NCBI GenBank assembly: GCA_030698775.1
Contig: JAUYMJ010000081.1
Location: 1 to 34,021 of the forward strand
Direction: 5' to 3'
Origin: a bacterium
GTDB lineage: Bacteria; Patescibacteriota; Microgenomatia; Levybacterales; UBA12049
DNA: 34,021 nucleotides
The notes under the pieces were generated by a model. The model saw nothing but the letters and a program-made list of their open reading frames with translations. It did no database searches and was not told the origin of the DNA. The position numbers and the translations under genes were made by a program. This document shows positions 24,203 through 33,757 of the stretch, piece by piece (within the stretch, counting starts at the first letter, position 1; every line of letters starts with the position of its first letter).

Positions 24203-26143
24203 CATCTTTAGCTTCAATTCTTTATCGGTAAGGAGCGGAAATTTCTCAATCGTACGATTATTGACTTTAATTGTGTATTCGTTATTGTCGGTGCCCGGCT
24301 GTTTCTGGATCAACAACGGCAACATGCCTTTTTCAACTTTAAACGGAAGAAGGTAGGTTAGTGTATATGTCGTTTTCCCCAAGGGACGAACTGTGATGAA
24401 TCCATCAAACACGGTCTTACCCAAATCCTCGTGGGTTGTCACTTTCACTTCAGAACCTTTTGCGCTGATCAGCTTGCTCCCTTTGGGAACATACACCCTC
24501 ACCCAATCCCGAAGTTCCGCGTTCAAGCAGAGGCCCCCGCGCTCGAGATTACAATCAGAAGGTGCGTGTGTATTTTTATAATCAATGGTTACTGTCTTTT
24601 CGATCTGCCCGTCCCCTTTTACGTTGTAGACAACACCAACAGCCTGATTGGTGAAAAGATTCGACTTAGCTCCTCCGAAATTGGCGTCATTAATGTGCAA
24701 ATAGTCACCATCAAAAGGAAGAATTCTTCCGGCGGCATTGAGCGCCTCGATTCCGGACTGTGCATTTTTGTCATAGAGGTCAAAAAGGACATGCTTCTGC
24801 TGCACCTCGGTAATCAAATCTTGAAAGAGCGGGCCCCAGTAGAGTTTGGGTGATGATTTCAGCGCTTTCTCCATTAACGCATAAAGAAGCGTTCCAAGAA
24901 GGTCTTTCCTCCCTGTTTTGACGTAATTCACCGGTCGTGAGATATTGTCTTCAAGCGTATAAATCACCTGCGGGCAATCACAGCGCGGATCGTTTTTCGT
25001 GGTAAACGAGATGCCTCCGGCAGTGATTTGGTCATCAAGTATCTTCAAAACCGATACGAGCACATGTGTATCAAGCGCTATGATACCGTCAACCTCTACT
25101 TTTTGTCCTGCTTTGTCGTACATTGCCCTAAATGTTTTCATGGATTCAATAAAATCAGGTGAAAGATTGGAGTCCCGAAGGTTAAGCGTGTTGACTTTTG
25201 GTAAGTATTTAAGGATGGGTTCCGGAGCCTTCTGCTTATTCGGAATAGAATCATCCAAAGTATAAATATCGTCAGATCTGTCAACATGAATTACCCCTTT
25301 ATCAATCCTAAAAACAGCATAGGCAGTGATGAACCCACCGGTCGGACGGAGCTCTTTGTCGTTCTGGAAAAGGATGAGATACTTCTTCTCCTCAGCTTCA
25401 CCAAGAAGCGAAGGCAATACTTTTATGAGTGGCTGTGCCTCATCGACGAACGTCACCCCTTGGTCGGTCAGATCACGCAGTTGTTTAAGTTGAGAATTCG
25501 CCTTTTTACCGAAAAGAAGTGACGGGTAGTGATTTGGGTCTATTTTGTCAACCTCATCCCGCATGGCAACAAGGGATTTAGATAATTCATTAATTTTGGG
25601 TGTCACCTTACCCATTGTCAAAACGGCAGTCTTTATTCGCTCTTCAGCTGTCCCGCCGACAAAACTTCCCTGTCCTTTCAATCCAAGAACATCTGCGTAT
25701 GGGGCTAGGGAATTGAGGAGGATTTCACCTGTCTCTATACCATGTGTCCCTGCCTTTACCAAATGGTCAGCGTCACTGTAATACCACCCTGCGATCGGAA
25801 TAAACTGGACAAAGGAGAAGCTATTGAGGTCCTTTTGTGTTTTTGCTATGAGCACCTTTGTATTTTTGAGCTCTTTTTGCGCTTGTTCTATATTCTGATT
25901 TTTCAGATACGCAGCAACAGTCTTTGCCGACTGGTAGGTCGCCCTGGCGGAAGAGTAGGTTTTTTGCGCAGGAAGGATGATGGTAAACACGGAGAGAATT
26001 GCAATAATGACAAGGCCCGCAATAATGACTGCAGAATTCTTGCCAAAGTGAAGCTTGAAATTCATTCGAGCTGCAGCTACCCTGCGCTCCTTGCTTTTTT
26101 TAGGATCTTTCTGCTCAAGATCAATCTTTTGAAAACCGTCCAT
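24200..26143 (-). CDS. DUF4012-family membrane-anchored protein
   Basis: N-terminal TM, AEEKKYLILFQNDKELRPTGGFITAYAVFRIDKG (DUF4012 hallmark). Confidence 0.85.
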   Translation of the reverse strand: MDGFQKIDLEQKDPKKSKERRVAAARMNFKLHFGKNSAVIIAGLVIIAILSVFTIILPAQKTYSSARATYQSAKTVAAYLKNQNIEQAQKELKNTKVLIAKTQKDLNSFSFVQFIPIAGWYYSDADHLVKAGTHGIETGEILLNSLAPYADVLGLKGQGSFVGGTAEERIKTAVLTMGKVTPKINELSKSLVAMRDEVDKIDPNHYPSLLFGKKANSQLKQLRDLTDQGVTFVDEAQPLIKVLPSLLGEAEEKKYLILFQNDKELRPTGGFITAYAVFRIDKGVIHVDRSDDIYTLDDSIPNKQKAPEPILKYLPKVNTLNLRDSNLSPDFIESMKTFRAMYDKAGQKVEVDGIIALDTHVLVSVLKILDDQITAGGISFTTKNDPRCDCPQVIYTLEDNISRPVNYVKTGRKDLLGTLLYALMEKALKSSPKLYWGPLFQDLITEVQQKHVLFDLYDKNAQSGIEALNAAGRILPFDGDYLHINDANFGGAKSNLFTNQAVGVVYNVKGDGQIEKTVTIDYKNTHAPSDCNLERGGLCLNAELRDWVRVYVPKGSKLISAKGSEVKVTTHEDLGKTVFDGFITVRPLGKTTYTLTYLLPFKVEKGMLPLLIQKQPGTDNNEYTIKVNNRTIEKFPLLTDKELKLKM

Positions 26144-26188
26144 AAAAGGTATAGTCCAATCTTACTCAACAGGAGTATTTCTTGTCAA

Positions 26189-26854
26189 TCACAATGCCCC
26201 TTTTCCCGAAATCATTGCCCAGGGAGTTTTGAGGACAATACCCAGGTCATAGAGGATCGATCGATGCCTCACATATTCAGCATCCATTTGGATTCTTTTG
26301 TCAAAATTTATTTCTGACCGACCCGATACCTGCCAGTATCCGGTGAGCCCCGGTTTTACCGAGAGTACGATTTTCACAGCATCTTTCGTTTCCGGATATT
26401 TTTTTTGTTGATCCCGAAGCTCATCCGGATAATATGCCCGCGGACCAACCAAGCTCATGTCACCGCGAAGAATATTCGCGAGTTGAGGAACCTCGTCTAT
26501 TGAGTGTTTCCGTAAAAACCTACCGACTGTGGTTATCCTAGGGTCATCCCTCAACTTATAACTCCCTTTTTTGTACCGTTCGTAGAGCGCGGCAAGTTCC
26601 GGGTCTTCCCGGAGCAGTTCATGTGCGTTTTGGATCATCGAACGCAACTTATACATTTTAAATGGCTTGCCGCTTTTCCCGATCCGTTCAGGTGTATCGG
26701 CAAACACTGGACCTCTGCTGTCAAGTTTGATTGCTAATGCTGAGAGAAGAAGGATAGGTGAGAAAAAGAGAAGGAGAAAAGAAGAAAAAAGAATATCGAG
26801 GCTACGCTTCACGATCTCGTACGTTGCGCTCTTTGTAACTTCTTTGTAGGGCAT
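26189..26854 (-). CDS. WcaJ-type undecaprenyl-phosphate sugar phosphotransferase
   Basis: VKRSLDILFSSFLLLFFSPI, FKMYKLRSM, FLRKHSIDEVPQLANILRGDMSLVGPRAY, KPGLTGYWQVSGRSE. Confidence 0.92.
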   Translation of the reverse strand: MPYKEVTKSATYEIVKRSLDILFSSFLLLFFSPILLLSALAIKLDSRGPVFADTPERIGKSGKPFKMYKLRSMIQNAHELLREDPELAALYERYKKGSYKLRDDPRITTVGRFLRKHSIDEVPQLANILRGDMSLVGPRAYYPDELRDQQKKYPETKDAVKIVLSVKPGLTGYWQVSGRSEINFDKRIQMDAEYVRHRSILYDLGIVLKTPWAMISGKGAL

Positions 26855-26855
26855 A

Positions 26856-27941
26856 TTAGGTGAGATGCTCCCTCTGTGTTCCGGAAAGCTTCTCTACCAC
26901 CTTCTTTATCTTCGGAACCGCATTTTTTGGGCAGATGAGGATGACATCATCCGTCACTATCGTGACATATCCGTCAAGATCAATTCCGACAACCAGCTGC
27001 TTCCCTTCATTGAATATGATGCTGTCACGAGAGTCTTCAACAAGCACGTCGCCTTTTATTACGTTTTGATGTTCCGAATCGGTCAACGCCTCCTTCAAAG
27101 ACTCCCACGCACCAACATCACTCCAACCAAGGTCGGCTGAGAACACAATAACATTACTCCCAACAAGCTTCGTCAATACCGCATCGTCAAAACTTATCTT
27201 CTCAAGAGTCGGGTAAATCCTCTCGAGGTGTTCCTGATAGTCATTTGTACCGTATGCTCCGGCTATCACAGCGATCTGTTCAAACATATCATGCACATGC
27301 TCTCTGAAGAGAGTCGTCAAAAACCCTGGCGATGTCACAAAATAACCTAGGTTCCAGACGTATTTTTTGCTTTTGAAATATGCTTCGGCATCATCTGGCT
27401 TTGGCCGGTAATGCAACTTCAGAAACTCATAGACGTGGATGCTATCCTCATCGAGGATCTTCTCGCCGACCTCAATCCACCCCATATTTTGGTTTGCAAA
27501 CCGTGGCTTTTGGCCAATAAAAATAAAATCCGCGCCTTTCTCCTTAATTTTCTCACCTGCGATGAGAAGTATTTTTCGAAAAAGAGCCTCCTGCTTCACC
27601 ACATGGTCGCTCCACAAAATAGCGACCGGCTCATCGTCACCAAACCGTTTCTGGAGTATCGCAGCAGCTAATCCGAGGGACGGACCGACATCTCTCATTG
27701 CCGGCTCAAAGATAAAATTTTCCTTCGGGATCATTGATAACTGCTCAAAAACGATATCCTCGTATTGCTTACCTGTCGCGATAAATATGTCAGAGGGAGA
27801 AAAGGTAGGAAGAAGTCTGTCCACCGTTTGCTGGATTGTCGATTTATCACCAATAAGTTTTCCGAACTGCTTTGGTGAATTTTTTCTTGATAGTGGCCAT
27901 AATCTTGTTCCGGCTCCTCCCGCAAATATAATAAGTTTCAT
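26856..27941 (-). CDS. manC: Mannose-1-phosphate guanylyltransferase
   Basis: IIFAGGAGTRLWPLSRKNSPKQF, WNLGYFVTSPG, DLGWSDVGAWESL. Confidence 0.88.
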   Translation of the reverse strand: MKLIIFAGGAGTRLWPLSRKNSPKQFGKLIGDKSTIQQTVDRLLPTFSPSDIFIATGKQYEDIVFEQLSMIPKENFIFEPAMRDVGPSLGLAAAILQKRFGDDEPVAILWSDHVVKQEALFRKILLIAGEKIKEKGADFIFIGQKPRFANQNMGWIEVGEKILDEDSIHVYEFLKLHYRPKPDDAEAYFKSKKYVWNLGYFVTSPGFLTTLFREHVHDMFEQIAVIAGAYGTNDYQEHLERIYPTLEKISFDDAVLTKLVGSNVIVFSADLGWSDVGAWESLKEALTDSEHQNVIKGDVLVEDSRDSIIFNEGKQLVVGIDLDGYVTIVTDDVILICPKNAVPKIKKVVEKLSGTQREHLT

Positions 27942-29020
27942 AGTTTTTTCATTTCCTCTCGCTCTATCAAGGAGAAAAATTCGCTTTTAAATCGCTCTTT
28001 ACTGAAATGCGCAGCCTGCTTCTTACAGATAGCAGCGTCGAATTTTTTCTTCTGAAATCTTCTCAAGGCATTTCTGAGTGCTTTGATCGTTTGTGGATAG
28101 AAAAAAATCCCGGTCTTTCCATCAATCATTGTCTCCAACGCCCCGCCTGCGCGAAGCGCAATAACCGGCTTTCCATATTTTTGGGCTTCCAAAATAGTAA
28201 GCCCAAAATCTTCTCTCCCGGGAAAAATAAGACCCTGACAACCCTTATAATACTGGACGAGTTCTTCGTCAGTCAAGTTACCGACAAATTCTACAGTCGG
28301 CCCTGCAACGGATTTTAGCATCGAAAGCTGCGATCCTGTGCCTACTATTTTCAATGGCAGCTGCAGTTCATTACATGCCTTGATAGCAAGGTCGATTCGT
28401 TTGTAAGGAACGAGCCTTGACACGACGAGAAAAAACTTTCCTCGCTTCCGGGTTGAGCTTCCGCTATCATCAATAGCGAGAGGAGGATAAATCACAGGGA
28501 CATCTTCTCGATAATATTTCTTGATTCTTTTTCTTACCTCATTTGAAATCGCAATGATACTATCCGGCCTACTTATCGCAATTTTGTCCCAATAACGAAG
28601 GTAGAAAACGAACGGAAAAGCCAGAATCCGCAGGAACGGATTAAGAAAATAATCTGCGTACCCGCTCCAAAGATAGCGTGTCGGAGTGAGGCAATAGCAA
28701 ATGTGCCTCGTGTGGGGATGCGTTATGATGCCTTTTGCCGACTCACTTGTGACAGAAATGACAAGGTCAAAATCTGCAAAAGTAAAACTCTCAAATGCCA
28801 ACGGCATAAGGACGGGGAAAAACTCATGCGCTTCTTTTGCAAATGGTATGGACTGAAGAAACGATGTTCTTACGTTAAAGTCTTTCGCCCAAGAGGCATG
28901 AGCGGGATTGTAGACCGAGGTATAAAGTGGCGCATTTGGAAAAAGTTCGTGAAGTGCAAGAAGTATCCGCTCCGCCCCTCCCCACTTATTAACCCGATCA
29001 TACACTATTGCTACTCGCAT
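27938..29020 (-). CDS. GT4-family glycosyltransferase
   Basis: RVAIVYDRVNKWGGAERILLALHELFP, VSRLVPYKRIDLAIKAC, FPGREDFGLTILEAQKYGKPVIAL. Confidence 0.9.
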   Translation of the reverse strand: MRVAIVYDRVNKWGGAERILLALHELFPNAPLYTSVYNPAHASWAKDFNVRTSFLQSIPFAKEAHEFFPVLMPLAFESFTFADFDLVISVTSESAKGIITHPHTRHICYCLTPTRYLWSGYADYFLNPFLRILAFPFVFYLRYWDKIAISRPDSIIAISNEVRKRIKKYYREDVPVIYPPLAIDDSGSSTRKRGKFFLVVSRLVPYKRIDLAIKACNELQLPLKIVGTGSQLSMLKSVAGPTVEFVGNLTDEELVQYYKGCQGLIFPGREDFGLTILEAQKYGKPVIALRAGGALETMIDGKTGIFFYPQTIKALRNALRRFQKKKFDAAICKKQAAHFSKERFKSEFFSLIEREEMKKL

Positions 29021-29056
29021 GCACCAAATCTATCACAAATAGGCAGTTTATTTTGT

Positions 29057-30169
29057 TCATCCCGAAAAACAACTCTCATACACAGCCAAAGTCTCTCTCG
29101 CCATTTTACTCCAGGAAAACGATGCAGCATGCCTGATCCCTGTCTTTCTGAGATCGGTAAGGAATTTTGCATCGTTTTTTTCAAGGACAGATTGCATTGC
29201 CGTTGCAATACTTTCAACATCCTGCGGATCAAAATAGATTGCTGCATTATTACATATTTCACGAAGCGATGGAATATCCGATGCGAGAACCACACAGTCA
29301 TTTGCCATCGCTTCAAGAGGCGTCAGCCCAAACCCTTCCATGAGTGAAGGCATAACAAGTGCAATTGCATTATGATAAAGGGCAGCTAACTCATCGTCGC
29401 CTCTTGCCTCAAAAAAAATTACCTTGTCTTTCTCAGCTATTTCAGCTTTTAACCGTTGATAGAAAAAATCGTTTTTACCTGCCAACACGAGTGAAATATC
29501 CTTATCAGCTTTACTAATGATCCGAAAGGCTTCAAGAAGGTTATTCAGGTTCTTGTGGGGATAAGCATTACCAACATAGAGAAAATATTTTCCTTGTGCA
29601 GGTATACGAGTATTTTGGGAGTTGAAATCTTTTATTGCCTCATCAACTCCTTCATATGTCACAGTCACTTTTTGGGTAGGAACTTTCAGATGGTCTACAA
29701 TCTCTTTTTTTGTGGAATTCGAAACTGCAATAACTTTTTTTGATCTCTTCGCAGCTTGCAGGATGACGTATTTATACCCCTGTAATTTAAGCCAGTACAA
29801 AGGGTATGGTAGAGTTGAAGACTTACCCGTTGGGAAATGATGGATGATCAAATCATGGATAGTTACGACAAATGGCCGGGGATACAAAATAGGGACAGAA
29901 AAGTAAGGAAAATGGACCAGATCAAGATTTTCTTTTAAGAGTACTTCCGGAAAGCGCAATTGCTCCTCTAGGGTATGCCACCGGATATCAGTGCTAACTA
30001 TTTGCCATTTTCCATTTGCCATTTGCGATACTTGCTCCTCGTCTTTTGGCAAAACAAACAACGTGTACTCATTGTGCTTATCGATTATGGCCAACTCCCT
30101 AACCAAGTTTCTCGTATATCTTCCCACTCCTGTCTCATTCCACAAGCGGCAATCAATCCCGATTCGCAT
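29057..30169 (-). CDS. GT4-family glycosyltransferase; start revised from 30184
   Basis: MRIGIDCRLWNETGVGRYTRNLV, YVGNAYPHKNLNNLLEAF, PSLMEGFGLTPLEAMANDCVVLASD. ATG 30169 preferred: the upstream ATG overlaps the TATACT -10. Confidence 0.9.
   Translation of the reverse strand: MRIGIDCRLWNETGVGRYTRNLVRELAIIDKHNEYTLFVLPKDEEQVSQMANGKWQIVSTDIRWHTLEEQLRFPEVLLKENLDLVHFPYFSVPILYPRPFVVTIHDLIIHHFPTGKSSTLPYPLYWLKLQGYKYVILQAAKRSKKVIAVSNSTKKEIVDHLKVPTQKVTVTYEGVDEAIKDFNSQNTRIPAQGKYFLYVGNAYPHKNLNNLLEAFRIISKADKDISLVLAGKNDFFYQRLKAEIAEKDKVIFFEARGDDELAALYHNAIALVMPSLMEGFGLTPLEAMANDCVVLASDIPSLREICNNAAIYFDPQDVESIATAMQSVLEKNDAKFLTDLRKTGIRHAASFSWSKMARETLAVYESCFSG
30001..30028. repeat. Degenerate 7-nt tandem repeat inside GT4 CDS
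   Basis: TTTGCCA TTTTCCA TTTGCCA TTTGCGA on the plus strand; encodes SQMANGKWQ on the minus strand. Confidence 0.7.
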
Positions 30170-30175
30170 AGAGAA

Positions 30176-30204
30176 AGTATACATGCGGATCCCGAAGAAG
30201 TCTA
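30176..30204 (-). promoter_or_regulatory. Promoter TAGACT-17-TATACT, 6 nt from ATG 30169
   Basis: Direct reading, located in a short intergenic gap. Confidence 0.5.
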
Positions 30205-30208
30205 ACCG

Positions 30209-31108
30209 TCACTCGATCGTCGCAAGTGTCCTCCGAAGCTTTTGGTCAATTGCATAAAAAACAAGTGACATAATAAGGGATGGGTATTTGTCCGTGTAGT
30301 GTTTCTTGTAAAACGTCTTCATTGCCGTAAATCGCTGGTTTGTGACCCATTTTTTTGTTTCAATATTAGCTTTTGATATTTGTTGTGATTCTTTTTTTAT
30401 CCCGCTTGATGCACCTTTGAGATGTAAAATCTCAACGTCAGGAACAAAATAAATTTTCCATCCGTTTTGCTTGAGCATATAGCAAAAATCAATATCTTCA
30501 CCGTAGAAGAAATAATCTTCATCCCACCATCCAACTTGTTCACCGGCTTCTCTTCTTACGATCATGAATGCACCGGCCAATGCATCTATCTCATGTGTCT
30601 TCATTACATCCTTCCATGCCAGATGGTAGCCGTTAAAAAACATTGAGTTTGGAAATACCTTTGACAGTCCCGAAAAGTGACACAGGGCATTCCATGGGGT
30701 AGGAAAACCCCTATGCGCCGCATCATCAAGCTGCCCATTTGCCATCCTAACAAAACACGTTGCTGCCCCGGCTCGCTGCTGGTTGTCCATAAACTCCACC
30801 ATATATTGCAATGTTTTCTCAGGAACCACAGTATCTGAATTTAAAAACAATATATATCTTCCGGATGACTCCTTTATACCGATATTATTAGCTTTTGAAA
30901 ATCCGACGTTCTCTTTATTCGCAATTACGTTTACTTTCGAGTTGTATTGTTGCATTCTTTTTACCGAGTCATCTTTTGATGCATTATCAACCACAATTAC
31001 CTCAAACGTAATCCCGCTGATGTGTTCGTAAAGAGACCGAAGACACGCGAGAGTTAAATCTTCCGTGTTAAAACTTACGATAATAATCGAGAGATCAATT
31101 TTTTTCAT
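30209..31108 (-). CDS. GT2-family glycosyltransferase
   Basis: LSIIIVSFNTEDLTLACLRSL, FEVIVVDNASKDDSV, YILFLNSDTVVPE, DYFFYGEDIDFCYMLKQNGW. Confidence 0.93.
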   Translation of the reverse strand: MKKIDLSIIIVSFNTEDLTLACLRSLYEHISGITFEVIVVDNASKDDSVKRMQQYNSKVNVIANKENVGFSKANNIGIKESSGRYILFLNSDTVVPEKTLQYMVEFMDNQQRAGAATCFVRMANGQLDDAAHRGFPTPWNALCHFSGLSKVFPNSMFFNGYHLAWKDVMKTHEIDALAGAFMIVRREAGEQVGWWDEDYFFYGEDIDFCYMLKQNGWKIYFVPDVEILHLKGASSGIKKESQQISKANIETKKWVTNQRFTAMKTFYKKHYTDKYPSLIMSLVFYAIDQKLRRTLATIE

Positions 31109-32276
31109 AGAGAAGTGATTGCCATGTTTTGTAGAGTTTATCTCCTATTTTCGTCCAGTCATATTCTTTACTTACCGCTCTGTACGCGTTCTCGGTTATT
31201 TTTTTCCGGAGAGCCGTATCGCCAAGGATATGCTTGATATGATCAGCAAATTCTCCAGCATTTTCCCCGACCAAAAATTCCCTTCCGTTTTCAAAGTCAA
31301 AAGAGGAGATCCTATCGGAAAGTGCGACAACCGGAAGCCTTGCGGCCATGGCTTCAATAATCTTAAAATTTGTCCCCCCACCGATCCTAATCGGAGCAAT
31401 AAGCACAGTACCTGAGGAAAAAAGCTCTTCAGTGTTTTCGACAAATTCCCTCGTCGTTACTCGGGCATGCTTCAAAAAAGATATATCGCCTGATCTTCTC
31501 CCTACGACAAGTAATCTTAGGTCTTCAGAAAGAAGAGGAAACACTTCCCGCAGAAACCACCGCATAGCGTCTACGTTTGGATAATAAGAAAAGTTTCCTA
31601 TAAAAAGGAGCGTATTTGCAGGGTGATTTTTTTTCGACTTAAATATAGAGACATCAACTCCGTTCTCTATAACAATAACGTTTTCATGACCGCTTCTTAT
31701 GACATGCTTCTTCTCTTCGTTCGTTACAGTCAAAACGCAATCAGCGAGTTGATAAAAATGCTCTTCTTCTTTTTTTATTTTTCTCGCCTGTCGTTTAAAA
31801 AACACCCTGAGCGGATATGACGCGTGATACTCCGCGTAACCCTCGTAAAGAAGATACTCTATATTTTCTGTACCGAATACTTGCTTAATTCCCATTTCGC
31901 GCAACTTCGTGCTCAGGTAATAGCCTGTATAGAAGGACTCAAAATGGACGATATCGATTTTTCGATCCTCAATTGTTTCAAGGAGTTTTTTCTCTATTCC
32001 TTTGTCAAAATAGAGACCATGAAAAATTGACTTACCAGACACAAGTGAGGGGAGCGATCTCATATCTATGACCGAGCGGCGGGGAACAATAATGATATCA
32101 TCAATTCCGATTTTTTTTAGCCCTTCTTCCTGTGAACTATTGAATCGGTCTCTCACAAATGAGAAAAGAGTGATACGGGCATTTTTTTTCGCAAACTTCA
32201 GCAGATTATACGCTCTAGTTTTTCCACCTGAATTCGTAGGAAAAGGGAAATCATAAGTAAAAAATAAAACATTCAT
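31095..32276 (-). CDS. GT4-like glycosyltransferase
   Basis: MNVLFFTYDFPFPTNSGGKTRAYNLLKF, LFIGNFSYYPNVDAMRWFLREVFP, APIRIGGGTNFKIIEAMAARLPVVAL. Confidence 0.9.
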   Translation of the reverse strand: MNVLFFTYDFPFPTNSGGKTRAYNLLKFAKKNARITLFSFVRDRFNSSQEEGLKKIGIDDIIIVPRRSVIDMRSLPSLVSGKSIFHGLYFDKGIEKKLLETIEDRKIDIVHFESFYTGYYLSTKLREMGIKQVFGTENIEYLLYEGYAEYHASYPLRVFFKRQARKIKKEEEHFYQLADCVLTVTNEEKKHVIRSGHENVIVIENGVDVSIFKSKKNHPANTLLFIGNFSYYPNVDAMRWFLREVFPLLSEDLRLLVVGRRSGDISFLKHARVTTREFVENTEELFSSGTVLIAPIRIGGGTNFKIIEAMAARLPVVALSDRISSFDFENGREFLVGENAGEFADHIKHILGDTALRKKITENAYRAVSKEYDWTKIGDKLYKTWQSLLYEKN

Positions 32277-33757
32277 TTGGTGAGTTTAATAATGAGGAAT
32301 TTTGGATCAGAAGCAACAATCTGATATTCGTTGCCAAGGCCGTCAACGTCTTGTTGCGTCGGATTCACAATTGCGACATACTGTGCGCCCATTTGTATCA
32401 TCTCGAGAAGTGGTTTCTCCAGGCTCGCCCATCCTTGCCTTTTTGTCTGGTACAAAAAACTGGTATCCCCATTATAAAATGTAAGAATCTTCGCGTCTTT
32501 TGGGGTGAGCCTATCGACCATCTCCCCGGCAGTGACGATATTTGGATTATTAATATTAAAAAAGTCACGCACAGTATACCAGCTCAAGAAAAACGAAAAA
32601 GCAACTGAAAAAAGCAATACTGTCATACCACCAACCCTATTAATTCCTGATACCGGCTTATAAAGAAAAGCAGCCCCGAAGCCAAAGAAAATCGCTACCG
32701 TGGGAAGCAGGGGAATTTGGTAGTAATCATGCTGGACATTCCCCCTTGCGACAACAAATACATACAACAGACTCGCCACCAAAAATGAAAGGAAGAAACG
32801 CTGACTCTTCTCCCGTCTCATAAAGACACTACTTGCAACCACCATAATACCAAGGAGAAGTAGTGTATATCCTGCAAATCCCAACATTTCTTTTCCGAGG
32901 TGGTCACCAAAAATCCAATAGAAAAACGCTCCCTTAAACCTAATATTTCCACCGTTAAAAAGCCAATCACTGACCGGAATTCCTTCAGGAAAACGAAGCA
33001 TCCACCATCTCCAAGAGAGAAGCGGAAGAAACGCAACAAGAGTATATACGTACAACTGCCAACGTCTCAATAAACGTAGACCGAATGCATTAAATGCCAG
33101 TACCACAATCGGCAAAAAGAAAAAGGCTGCGAACGGCTTCAGTAAGAGAGCAGCCGCTGCTGAAATTACTGACAGAAGGAAGAAACCCGGACTGTATATT
33201 TTGGCAAAATTTTTCGACTGTAGAGTCTTGTCTTCGGTCTTCTCAAGTAGCCAACGGTCAAAAAAATATATTGCACTAAGCGTCGTCGTCACCATTAAAG
33301 GGTCAGGTAAAATTACCCTGCCGTAATAAATGCTATATGGCAGAATAGCAAAAAAAAATGCACTTCCGAGAGCAACATTTGATTCTGCATGTTTTCTCAC
33401 GATAAGAAAAATGAGAAGAGCCGAAATCGAACTCGCCATGATTGTTACAATTCTTCCCCATTCTTCAAGGGTAAGCACACCAAAAATCCCGTAAAATCCT
33501 GCCTGAAGAATGTTATACAACGGGAACTCAACAAATCGATAACCCTGAGGATTATCGAGTCCAGACGGGACATTTGACAAATCATGAAACCTGGGGTGAA
33601 GCAGGTCAAACCCTTGTTCAGAATATATCCTAGACACTGAAGACGTATCCGCTTGCCGCCAAGAATGCCAATCTGCAATAGGTGAAGAAAAACGATAAAA
33701 GCGAAAAAGAATACCAACAACCAGAATAAGTAATAACCACGTATGTTCTTTCTTCAT
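32273..33757 (-). CDS. GT39/PMT-like multi-TM glycosyltransferase
   Basis: Multi-TM; IADWHSWRQADTSSVSRIYSEQGFDLLHPRF near the N-terminus as in GT-C enzymes. Confidence 0.78.
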   Translation of the reverse strand: MKKEHTWLLLILVVGILFRFYRFSSPIADWHSWRQADTSSVSRIYSEQGFDLLHPRFHDLSNVPSGLDNPQGYRFVEFPLYNILQAGFYGIFGVLTLEEWGRIVTIMASSISALLIFLIVRKHAESNVALGSAFFFAILPYSIYYGRVILPDPLMVTTTLSAIYFFDRWLLEKTEDKTLQSKNFAKIYSPGFFLLSVISAAAALLLKPFAAFFFLPIVVLAFNAFGLRLLRRWQLYVYTLVAFLPLLSWRWWMLRFPEGIPVSDWLFNGGNIRFKGAFFYWIFGDHLGKEMLGFAGYTLLLLGIMVVASSVFMRREKSQRFFLSFLVASLLYVFVVARGNVQHDYYQIPLLPTVAIFFGFGAAFLYKPVSGINRVGGMTVLLFSVAFSFFLSWYTVRDFFNINNPNIVTAGEMVDRLTPKDAKILTFYNGDTSFLYQTKRQGWASLEKPLLEMIQMGAQYVAIVNPTQQDVDGLGNEYQIVASDPKFLIIKLTK

